A DNA stretch of 54,697 nt, from the NCBI GenBank assembly GCA_019873665.1, contig JAIOAV010000021.1, forward strand, positions 1 to 54,697, in the 5' to 3' direction. Of this stretch, positions 8,514 to 15,745 are shown one piece after another. Below the pieces are notes generated by a model. The model did no database searches. It was not told the DNA's origin and saw only the letters and a program-made list of their open reading frames with translations. The translations under genes and the position numbers were made by a program. The DNA is from Chloroflexota bacterium. GTDB taxonomy: Bacteria; Chloroflexota; Anaerolineae; JAAYEA01. Position 1 is the first letter of the stretch. Each line of letters starts with the position of its first letter.

Positions 8514-9454
8514 GTGGTCTTCTCCTCCTGTGGTAGCGCTGCGCCATCCAGCAGGCGCTGCACGAAAGCGATGTCTGCCACCTCCAACCCCAGCGCCGCA
8601 AAGGCATCGTAGGGCACATAGCGCCCCTCGCGGCGTGTGGGCGTCAACATATAGGCGTGCTGGTCGCTGCCGGGGACCAGGCCCACGCCCGCATCCCGAA
8701 AGAGCCGATACGCGGCCCAGAGCATCTGCAGCGGCGCGGCCAGGTTCACGCCGCGAATGCGGCCCACGGTCCCGCCGTTGACCTCGATGGGCAGCCCGTG
8801 TTCGCGGCAGGCGCGGGCCAGCGTGCGCACATCAAAGCGGAAGAAGGCGTTCAGCTCGGCATCGTCAAATTCGCCATCCCGGCGCGGCCGCAGCGCCGTG
8901 ATCCACGGCTCGATATCGCGCCGCACGAGTTGGTGATCCACCGAGGGGCGGAAGGGGTGGGCGATGAAAACCGGCTTGCCGCTCCGTTCCGCCAGGTCGC
9001 GAATCCTGGGAAGCCAGGCGAGACGCGCCGCCGTGTTCTCCGCGCACGAGTTCTCCACGCCCGGCAGCGCGCAGAGGAAATAGTCGGATACGGCCATGAT
9101 CTCGGCGGGGATATGCGCCAGATCAATGCGCGGGCTGGCGTGGATCTCCGGGCCAAAGAAGAGCCTGAGCGCTGGAAAGTCCTGCTGCACTGCGGCCACA
9201 TCGGCGCGAAAGCGCAACACGCCTTCCACGCTCTGCGCGTACAGGGGCGCTTTTTCCGGTGGCGCGGGTGGAATGCCGATGTAGCGCTCCAGGTGGTCGG
9301 TAACGCCCACGATGATGCGCCCAGTCATCTGCGCGTGCCGCATATAGTCGGCCAGCGTCTGGCCGGGCTGACGCTCTTGTCCGGCATGATAGTGCAGGTC
9401 AATGTTGTGGATGTCAAGGTCGTGTAGGTCCAACAGGGGCATGGTTGTTGTCAT
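8504..9454 (-). CDS. PHP-domain metal-dependent phosphoesterase, first gene of operon
   Basis: A 316-residue protein of the PHP (polymerase and histidinol phosphatase) superfamily. Motifs in order are DLHYHAG (HxH), GVTDHLE, FFGPEIHAS, FIAHPFRPS and the C-terminal GSDQHA, which together supply a multinuclear metal site. Histidinol phosphatase or another phosphoesterase is possible, but no his genes are near, so the substrate is open. The start at 9454 has GGAGG upstream. Reading upstream of it in frame crosses the promoter (9486-9514) and the ECF sigma gene, so longer starts are wrong. This is the promoter-proximal gene of an eight-gene unit. Confidence 0.82.
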   Translation of the reverse strand: MTTTMPLLDLHDLDIHNIDLHYHAGQERQPGQTLADYMRHAQMTGRIIVGVTDHLERYIGIPPAPPEKAPLYAQSVEGVLRFRADVAAVQQDFPALRLFFGPEIHASPRIDLAHIPAEIMAVSDYFLCALPGVENSCAENTAARLAWLPRIRDLAERSGKPVFIAHPFRPSVDHQLVRRDIEPWITALRPRRDGEFDDAELNAFFRFDVRTLARACREHGLPIEVNGGTVGRIRGVNLAAPLQMLWAAYRLFRDAGVGLVPGSDQHAYMLTPTRREGRYVPYDAFAALGLEVADIAFVQRLLDGAALPQEEKTTCC

Positions 9455-9485
9455 CTCATGCTGGCCTCCGGTTTGATCTTGTGCC

Positions 9486-9514
9486 ATCATAGTGCCATTC
9501 CAGCAAATCGCCAA
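9486..9514 (-). promoter_or_regulatory. Sigma70-type promoter of the eight-gene hydrolase operon
   Basis: On the minus strand TTGGCG (9509-9514) and TATGAT (9486-9491) are separated by exactly 17 bp. They lie 32 bp before the PHP start codon. The position excludes longer N-termini for that gene. Confidence 0.7.
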
Positions 9515-9587
9515 GACGCCAGGGCACGGGGCGCTTCCACCCGCGACACCGAGCCTTTGGCCCCCAACAGTTGCGCCCGAGAAAGGA

Positions 9588-9593
9588 TATAAT
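9588..9593 (+). promoter_or_regulatory. Possible -10 box of the ECF sigma gene
   Basis: A perfect TATAAT lies 38 bp before the sigma factor start. No convincing -35 box is found 16-18 bp upstream, so this may be a weak, extended or differently recognised promoter. Confidence 0.4.
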
Positions 9594-9631
9594 AAGCGAG
9601 AAGCTCGAGCTCTCTGATATCGGAGGCAGAA

Positions 9632-10189
9632 ATGGATGAAGCAATCGCCATCGCCCAGATCAAGGTAGGCAACGTAGCCGGCCTGAGGGCGCTTGTGGAG
9701 ATGTATCAGGCTGAAGCCGTACAGGCTGCCTACCTGATCACCGGGGACCGCGCCGCTGCGGAGGATGTCGTGCAGACAGCGTTCCTGCGCGCTTTCGAGA
9801 GGATTGACCGGTTTGAGTCCTCTCGCCCGTTCCGCCCCTGGTTTCTGCGCGTGGTGGTCAACGATGCGCTCAAGGTGGCAGCCCGGCAAAAACGCCACAT
9901 CTCCCTGGAGGGCGAGCAACATGCGGAGTACCAGGCCCTCGTCCAGAGGCTGGACACTACACGCCGCGAGCCGGAAGAGGCTATCCAGCGAAAAGAGCTA
10001 GCGGAAAAAGTGCGACAGGCTCTGGATCGCCTATCGCCCCGACAAAGAGCGGCGGTAGTGATGCACTACTTCTTGGGCTTGAGTACGGCAGAAATGGCCG
10101 ATCAGTTGAAATGCGCTTCTGGCACGGTGCGGTGGCACCTGAGCGCAGCGCGTGAAAGGCTACGCATACTGCTTGCCTCGCTTAGATGA
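9632..10189 (+). CDS. ECF-type RNA polymerase sigma factor
   Basis: A 185-residue sigma70-family factor of the extracytoplasmic function class. Region 2 spans roughly residues 22-75 (GDRAAAEDVVQTAFLRAF, then a Trp-containing RPWFLRVVVNDALK segment for promoter melting). Region 4 spans about 130-180 (LSPRQRAAVVMHYFLGLSTAEMAD then SGTVRWHLSAARERLR), a helix-turn-helix that reads the -35 element. The GGAGG just before ATG supports the start. It is followed 32 bp later by a membrane protein that is probably its anti-sigma partner, and it is divergent from the hydrolase operon, which it could control. Confidence 0.95.
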   Translation: MDEAIAIAQIKVGNVAGLRALVEMYQAEAVQAAYLITGDRAAAEDVVQTAFLRAFERIDRFESSRPFRPWFLRVVVNDALKVAARQKRHISLEGEQHAEYQALVQRLDTTRREPEEAIQRKELAEKVRQALDRLSPRQRAAVVMHYFLGLSTAEMADQLKCASGTVRWHLSAARERLRILLASLR

Positions 10190-10221
10190 ATTAACAAGAC
10201 CGAATGAAGAAAGGATAGAGG

Positions 10222-11046
10222 ATGATGAAGCAAAGGAGTAACTGTCACTGGATTCTGCGGGAGGTCGCCGAGAGACAAGTTCCCCGCACAACGATTGACA
10301 TCTGGTCGCAGGTTGAGCCGCGCCTGGCTTCACGCGCAAAAGGCCACGCGCGCGGCATGCTGGCCGGAGGCCTGAGGCAATACGCCTGTGGACTCGCACT
10401 CCTACTGCTGATTATCGGATCGCTGATTTTTGTGCCCGGCGCACGGGCATTCGCCGCCGACGTCGTTCAGCGCATGGGCATCGCGTTCGCGCTGCGCAAC
10501 CGGTCAGAATCACGCGCTGTATCCGTGAGGGTCGAATCGACGGTGAGCGCGGACATCTCTCCGTCGCTAAGCGTCGCGGAGATTCGGGAGCAGATCACTT
10601 ACTCGCTCCTCGTGCCCACCTGGTTGCCAGAAGACCTGCGCTATGTGCATCGGCACATCACCGAATATGACCCGCAAGAGCAGCCGGGCAGCGGCAAGCA
10701 GGTGGTGATCTCCTATGGCCGCACAGAGGACCTGAGCTTCGCCGAAGGGATGCTGCTCTTCCGAGCCAACGACGGGCCGATCGGCGCGCCTCCCCTGCTG
10801 GCCGAAGAACGCGAAGTGCCGGTGATGGTCAATGGCCAGCCGGGCTACTATGTGCACGGCGGCTGGCAAGACAATGGGACCGGCGATCCCAATATCCGGA
10901 TGGGCAAGCTGCTCTGGGATAGCAGTGCCGATGATGCGTATCTCACCTGGACGCAGGCCGGGGTTACCTACCTGCTTGAAGCCCACAATCTGGGGCTGGG
11001 ACTGGACGAGCTGCTGCGGATCGCGGAAGCGATGGCCGCACCTTAG
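10222..11046 (+). CDS. Probable anti-sigma membrane protein (DUF4367-like)
   Basis: A 274-residue single-pass membrane protein. A cytoplasmic N-terminus of about 50 residues is followed by one transmembrane helix (~54-78, YACGLALLLLIIGSLIF) and an external domain. The external part contains VPTWLPEDLRYV and VNGQPGYYVHGGW, patterns seen in DUF4367-type domains often paired with ECF sigma factors. I see no zinc-finger HxxxCxxC anti-sigma motif in the N-terminus. Its position directly after the sigma gene, with a ribosome site AAAGGATAGAGG, supports a regulatory role; this is inference from context. Confidence 0.75.
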   Translation: MMKQRSNCHWILREVAERQVPRTTIDIWSQVEPRLASRAKGHARGMLAGGLRQYACGLALLLLIIGSLIFVPGARAFAADVVQRMGIAFALRNRSESRAVSVRVESTVSADISPSLSVAEIREQITYSLLVPTWLPEDLRYVHRHITEYDPQEQPGSGKQVVISYGRTEDLSFAEGMLLFRANDGPIGAPPLLAEEREVPVMVNGQPGYYVHGGWQDNGTGDPNIRMGKLLWDSSADDAYLTWTQAGVTYLLEAHNLGLGLDELLRIAEAMAAP

Positions 11047-11078
11047 CGAACGCGCATTCGCTGCCAGTCGCTGATGCA

Positions 11079-11205
11079 GGGGATTGCTTCGAGCTCTGCC
11101 CTCGCCATGACATGCAGGGCTGTCATTGCGAGCGACCGCAGGGAGCGAAGCAATCCCCAACTGGCGTGGAAGGGGATTGCTTCGGGCTCTGCCCTCACAA
11201 TGACA
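11079..11205. repeat. Palindromic interspersed repeat, copy 2 (three arms)
   Basis: Three arms of the same repeat family occupy the gap after the anti-sigma gene. The first (11079-11112) and third (11172-11205) are in the inverted sense, GGGGATTGCTTC...ATGACA. The middle arm (11121-11158) is in the direct sense, TGTCATTGCGAG...CAATCCCC. Alternating orientation would allow two mutually exclusive hairpins. Confidence 0.85.
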
Positions 11206-11265
11206 CAAGAGCAGGCGTTGCCACGACACGAATGGTCCCAGCTATGCACAACACCGCAACTTTAG

Positions 11266-12336
11266 CTAGTCATAGCGCCCCAGTTCTTTGGCCAGCGCGA
11301 CGAACTGCCGGAACTGCTCCAAGCTCACCGTCTCCGGCACCGAGTGATCGGAGGAGATGACATAGCCGCCCTTCTCCTTCATCACCGGCACGACGCGCCG
11401 CATCTCCTCCCACAGCTCTTCCGGCTTGTTGTAAAGCACCGCGTTCAGCCCGCCGTGGAACGCCAGCCGGTCTCCATATTGCCGCTTGAGCGCCACCGGA
11501 TCCATCCCCGCCTTGACTTCCAGCGGATTCAGCATGTCTATGCCGATCTCCACCAGGTCTGACACGATCGGATTGATGTTGCCGCAGGAATGTAGCTCCA
11601 CTTTGATGCCGCGCTCGTGTGCCCAATCGCAGGCACGCTTGTGCACCGGCTTGAGCAGCGCGCGATACATCTGGGGGGAGAAAAACTGATGCCCTTTGTA
11701 TCCCATGTCATCAGGCCATCTGATCTGGTCAATGTGGTATCCGGCGTCCCAGATCAGGTTATAGAGCGCGATGTCCACGTCAAGATAGTGGTTGAACATG
11801 TCCGCCACCCACTCCGGCTGCTCGACCATGGCCATCAGCAGGCGCTCCGTGCCCACCGACCAGGCGTGCGTTACGTCAAAGCCGAACCAGAACTCGCCGA
11901 TGATCCAGTACCCCTCGGCGCGCCAGCGATCCCAGTTGTCGCGCAGCCTGTCCCACTTGATCCGATCCGGCGTGGGCTGCATGCGCGCCTTGGCCTCCTC
12001 CCAGGCAGCGGGGCTCGTTGTGGTAAAGTCGAGGAACTCGGGGACGCCGCCGGTGTGCTTCCACCGCTTTAGTGTCGCGCCCCAGTCCGTCGTCGTGATG
12101 GTGTACTCGTCGGTCTCTTCCAGCACTCGCACTGGATAGCGCGGCGAATTGTCCACGTACACCTGCACCATCTTATCCAGCCCGAAATAGTCCACATAGC
12201 TGACATCGCGCGGCATGCCCTCCCGCTGCCACCGTTCGATGGTCGAAGCCCATGGGCTGTCGGTTACCGGCACGCGATCCGCCTCACGATGCGCGTACAT
12301 GCGGGTCATCCGCTCGTGCGTGGTCATCTCGGCCAT
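11266..12336 (-). CDS. Uroporphyrinogen decarboxylase family protein (MtaA/CmuA-like)
   Basis: A 356-residue protein of the URO-D superfamily. The LHSCGN motif near residue 250 and the later DMLNPLEVKAGMDP and FHGGLN segments match the zinc-dependent methyltransferase branch (MtaA, MtbA, CmuA) better than HemE, because the zinc-binding H-x-C-G pattern is present. Such enzymes move methyl groups between corrinoid proteins and thiols. No corrinoid protein or other haem genes are adjacent, so the methyl donor is unknown. It starts a few bases after the M24-like gene, whose 3' end contains its GAGGAG ribosome site, so the two form an operon. Confidence 0.85.
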   Translation of the reverse strand: MAEMTTHERMTRMYAHREADRVPVTDSPWASTIERWQREGMPRDVSYVDYFGLDKMVQVYVDNSPRYPVRVLEETDEYTITTTDWGATLKRWKHTGGVPEFLDFTTTSPAAWEEAKARMQPTPDRIKWDRLRDNWDRWRAEGYWIIGEFWFGFDVTHAWSVGTERLLMAMVEQPEWVADMFNHYLDVDIALYNLIWDAGYHIDQIRWPDDMGYKGHQFFSPQMYRALLKPVHKRACDWAHERGIKVELHSCGNINPIVSDLVEIGIDMLNPLEVKAGMDPVALKRQYGDRLAFHGGLNAVLYNKPEELWEEMRRVVPVMKEKGGYVISSDHSVPETVSLEQFRQFVALAKELGRYD

Positions 12337-12339
12337 CGG

Positions 12340-13740
12340 CTATGCTCCTCGCAGCGCCACGACCTGTTGCGGCGCAAGGAAATAGGGCGGCACGATCCCC
12401 GCCATGTTGGAGAGGGGCAGCACCTCCTCCGGCAGGCCGATGCCCAGCACCTCGCGCATAAAGGCGCGGCGCTGCTGGCAGCGCGCGTAGCATGCCGGGA
12501 AGCGCGCCGCCAGCTCGGCGCGCAGCGCCCCGTCGGCGATGGCGATGCCATCCTCCATGCGCGTTGACGAGTAGATCGGCGAGGATGGGATCACGTCCAC
12601 CTGCATCACCATGCCGGAGCGGATCGGCACCGCCGAATCCGGGTAGATGGGCGAGCTGAGCCATTCGTCCAGATGGATGAGATGCCCGGCATTCAAGAAG
12701 ATGCCAAAGTCGTCAAAGGGAAGCTCTTGCTGGATCATGCGCGAGATGTCGCCGCCGGGCGTGCCGAGGCGCAGCATGTCGAACCATTTGGCCAGCGCGA
12801 CCACATACGGCCCGACGAAGGCTGCGACGTAGTCCCGCGCCGCAACCGGGAGATCGGCGGCGGATGCAGCAACCCAGCCAGCGCGGCAGATATTGCTGCC
12901 CCAGTAGGAGACGTTGCCCGCCAGCGGCGAGCCGCGCCGGATCGGCGCGCCCACCGGGCTGGAGAGGCTCTCGTCCAGATTGGCGGCGTGCACCAGCGTC
13001 ATGTGGCAGCTCAGCGGCACGCCGGGATATTCGGCCAGCCGCATCAGGTCGTAATCCATGATGCCGTCACGCACGCCCCAGATGATGCGCTTCATCGCCT
13101 CCGAGGCGAGAGTGTTGCTCCACTCAAAGTAGGCGATCTCGGCAGCGGAGCAGCTGGCGCGCATGCCGTCCTGCGGATGCATGAGCAGCGCCGTCTCGTT
13201 CACGACGTTCTCGCGCCCCGCCAGCTCGCGCAGCGCGTCCACCAGATAGGCGGGCAGGTCCAGCGCGTGCGCGGCGTCCGGGAACTCCGGATAATACTTC
13301 CAGCCGATGCCGCCCACGCGCGCGCCGCGCCCGATCCCCTCATCTGCCAGGATGTCGCGCAGCGGACGGCTGCCGTGGCGCTGCTGATCCAGCAGGGAGA
13401 AGGAGGGGAAGCGCTCGTGCCGGAGCTGGCCGGCGCGGTGCAGCGGGCTGACGGGCAGATATCCCTCGCACTCGTTGCCGACGATGAGGAGCGGGGTCCG
13501 CCCGGGCGTCAGCACCAGCAGCGCCTCCTCGAAACGCGGGTCAAAGCCGGTGAGGTATGCCAGGTTGGCAAAGTGCTCGCGGTCGCCATAGACGGCCAGA
13601 TGCGTCAGGCCGCGCGCCTCCGCTCGCGCGCGCAGCGTGTCCAGGCGCTGCTGCAACTCCTCGACGGTGGGACGGGGCGGCGGCGCGGCCTCGCCCCAAT
13701 CCGGCCAGTCAATTTCGATCAACTGCGGTTTTACGCTCAC
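12340..13740 (-). CDS. M24-fold (Xaa-Pro aminopeptidase-like) protein with altered metal site
   Basis: A 466-residue protein with a creatinase/prolidase N-terminal domain (~20-190) and a pita-bread M24 C-terminal domain. The start is GTG at 13740, preceded by AGGAGG. Expected metal ligands look changed. The segment GNVSYWGSNICRAG aligns with the usual D...sDiTR motif but has Asn/Ser where the two Asp belong. SGMVMQVDV has Asp where a Glu ligand is normal. The His (NAGHLIHLDEW) remains. It may therefore be a non-peptidase M24 relative. It is co-transcribed with the URO-D-like gene. Alignment by eye; residue equivalence is my inference. Confidence 0.8.
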   Translation of the reverse strand: MSVKPQLIEIDWPDWGEAAPPPRPTVEELQQRLDTLRARAEARGLTHLAVYGDREHFANLAYLTGFDPRFEEALLVLTPGRTPLLIVGNECEGYLPVSPLHRAGQLRHERFPSFSLLDQQRHGSRPLRDILADEGIGRGARVGGIGWKYYPEFPDAAHALDLPAYLVDALRELAGRENVVNETALLMHPQDGMRASCSAAEIAYFEWSNTLASEAMKRIIWGVRDGIMDYDLMRLAEYPGVPLSCHMTLVHAANLDESLSSPVGAPIRRGSPLAGNVSYWGSNICRAGWVAASAADLPVAARDYVAAFVGPYVVALAKWFDMLRLGTPGGDISRMIQQELPFDDFGIFLNAGHLIHLDEWLSSPIYPDSAVPIRSGMVMQVDVIPSSPIYSSTRMEDGIAIADGALRAELAARFPACYARCQQRRAFMREVLGIGLPEEVLPLSNMAGIVPPYFLAPQQVVALRGA

Positions 13741-13983
13741 ATAGCCTCCTATATTTGGTTTGTCCGGAGTAACCGGTGATCCCGGCAACGCGCCGGAAAA
13801 AGGACGCGCTTCAGGTTGGTATTGCTGCTCCAGTCCACGGGCGGCGTCTGAAAGCCGCTCGGCTGTCCGATTATAGCACACCCGCGCTGCCAGCAGAAAC
13901 CGGCGTCGCGCTCTTGCCGCCAGGCCCGAGGAGCGGAACATCCGCAGAGCGCCGGCCAGCAGGGGATGCGCACCGTCCTCCCG

Positions 13984-14012
13984 TTGCGCCGCCGGCGGAA
14001 TCATGCTATACT
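13984..14012 (+). promoter_or_regulatory. Promoter of the glycosidase/amidase gene
   Basis: TTGCGC (13984-13989) and TATACT (14007-14012) are spaced 17 bp. They lie 28 bp before the ATG at 14040 and so support that start over longer in-frame options. Confidence 0.65.
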
Positions 14013-14039
14013 CTGAGCGCACCAGGAAAGGAGTGCGCG

Positions 14040-15638
14040 ATGGGACATTCGATGCTGGGGCCGCACGTCAACTGGCCCCGCGACCAGATCGCCTGGCTCG
14101 CCAGGGCGCGGCCACGCGTCGGCAAGGTGCTGCTGCAGGATATTGACCTCGCCTGGATGCGGGCCGCCCGGGCTGCCAGCCCCGACACCTTCTGGGTGGG
14201 ACGCATCGTCCCGCCCGCGCAACCGCTGGATTCGCCCGTGGCGAACGCGCAGGATTTCACGCAGCGGCGGCTGCTTCCCGCCGCGGAGCCATATCGCGGC
14301 CTGATTGACGCGCTGGAGGGGTATAACGAGGTGGGCTTTACCAACTTTCGCCCCGGTGCGACGCGCGGTTTCGTCCGCCCATCCATCGCGGTGATCTCGG
14401 CGGACCTGTTCCAGCAGGCGCGGCAAGAGATGCAGCGCTACGCGCTCTTTGAGCGCACCCGTGCCGAGCTGCTGGCGGCGCAGGGGTGGAAATCGGTGGT
14501 CGGCAACTTTTCCGCCGGCTCGCCGGAGCTGGAGCTGTGGCCCGATTTCTACCCTGCCCTGGAGGCGGGTGACTATCTTGGGCTGCACGAGTACAGCGCG
14601 AGCAATCAGCCCCCCTATCTGGCGTATCTGGAGACATGGCTCTGCCGCCGCTACCGGCGCGTCTATGAAAGCCTGCCGGCCCATCTGCGCATCCCGCTGA
14701 TCATCACCGAATGCGGCATTGACGGGGGCGTCATCGGTGATGCGCAGCAGGGGTGGCGCCGCTACACCAACGCTGCCGGCTATCTCGCCGAGTTGCGCTG
14801 GTATGACGAGGGGCTTCAGACCGACAGCGCGCGCTGGCCGATCGTCGGCGCGACGATCTTTTGCTATGGCCACCTGGATGCCAACTGGGACACTTTCGAT
14901 ATCGGCGGCGAGATGGCCAACATGCTCGCCGACTATATGCAGGCGAACCCGCCTGAGAAGTGGGAGGAACCGGTGCCTACCCCGCCCGATAGCACGCTTG
15001 TGGAGATGTTGAACGCCGAATTCGGCGCCGAGTTCGATGATGTCCGCCAGCAACTGGTGCATGTCGGCGAGTTTCCGAAACGCGACCTCACGGCCATCAA
15101 CTATCTGGTGCTGGATCACACCGGCGTGGGTACTACGGCCGCCACCTGGTCCAACACCATCGCCCGGCTGCACGTGGAGAACAACGGCTGGCCTGCCATC
15201 GGCTATCACTTTCTCGTCTATCCGCACAAAGTCCGCTACGCCGGCTCGCTGGACACCGCTCGCCCTGCGGTCTGGGGGCGCGACGCGGAGACGGTCATCA
15301 TCGCGCTGGTGGGCAATTTTAACGACACCGCGCCCGCCGCGGCCACCATCCATCTGACGCGACGGCTGACGCAGGTGCTGGGGCGCTATCTGGCGCGCAC
15401 CGTGCCGGTGGTCGGCCACCGCGAGATCGCGCTGCCAGGCCATGCGTCGGATGGCCCGGGCGACACCGCTTACGGCGAGAATGGCTGGATCAAGCAGATC
15501 CAGCAGACGGCGCAAGGGGACGACGTAGCGCAACTCAAGGCGCGCATCGCCGAGTTGGAGGTGCAGCTCGCCGCAGCCAACACCGAGTTGGAGGCGCTGC
15601 GCGCCAAGATCGCGCAGATTCGCGCCATCGTGGGCTGA
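14040..15638 (+). CDS. Glycosidase-like / N-acetylmuramoyl-L-alanine amidase-like fusion
   Basis: A 532-residue two-domain protein. Residues ~1-300 look like a TIM-barrel glycoside hydrolase of clan A type, with a candidate acid/base Glu97 (GYNEVGF) and nucleophile Glu224 (IITECGIDGG). Residues ~345-480 match the amidase_2/PGRP fold: His360 (LVLDHTG), His390 (GYHFLVYP) and His460 (VVGHREI). The usual Cys zinc ligand in a TDCPG context appears as SDGPGD, with Gly472 at that place. The last ~35 residues form a coiled coil. No signal peptide is seen. The start has AGGAAAGGAG upstream. It sits before a PBP gene, suggesting cell-wall work, but non-lytic glycan binding is possible. Confidence 0.75.
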   Translation: MGHSMLGPHVNWPRDQIAWLARARPRVGKVLLQDIDLAWMRAARAASPDTFWVGRIVPPAQPLDSPVANAQDFTQRRLLPAAEPYRGLIDALEGYNEVGFTNFRPGATRGFVRPSIAVISADLFQQARQEMQRYALFERTRAELLAAQGWKSVVGNFSAGSPELELWPDFYPALEAGDYLGLHEYSASNQPPYLAYLETWLCRRYRRVYESLPAHLRIPLIITECGIDGGVIGDAQQGWRRYTNAAGYLAELRWYDEGLQTDSARWPIVGATIFCYGHLDANWDTFDIGGEMANMLADYMQANPPEKWEEPVPTPPDSTLVEMLNAEFGAEFDDVRQQLVHVGEFPKRDLTAINYLVLDHTGVGTTAATWSNTIARLHVENNGWPAIGYHFLVYPHKVRYAGSLDTARPAVWGRDAETVIIALVGNFNDTAPAAATIHLTRRLTQVLGRYLARTVPVVGHREIALPGHASDGPGDTAYGENGWIKQIQQTAQGDDVAQLKARIAELEVQLAAANTELEALRAKIAQIRAIVG

Positions 15639-15745
15639 GCCACAGCTGTCTGCGGATGCTGCGACCCGTTCGGTGCCGCACCGCATGGAACACCCGCGCC
15701 CCGGCAGACGTCTCCCGGTAGAGACACCCGACTGGGGAGATCACG

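Noticed and set aside
11079-11205. Three spaced similar arms that might be read as a short CRISPR array
   Set aside because: The arms alternate in orientation and match dispersed copies elsewhere; CRISPR repeats are direct and regular, and no cas genes are present.
11266-12336. HemE uroporphyrinogen decarboxylase for haem synthesis
   Set aside because: The H-x-C-G zinc motif and lack of haem genes nearby favour the methyltransferase branch of the superfamily.
14001-15686. 561-codon open frame on the minus strand opposite the glycosidase/amidase fusion
   Set aside because: The plus-strand protein has recognisable domains, promoter and ribosome site; the antisense frame has none.
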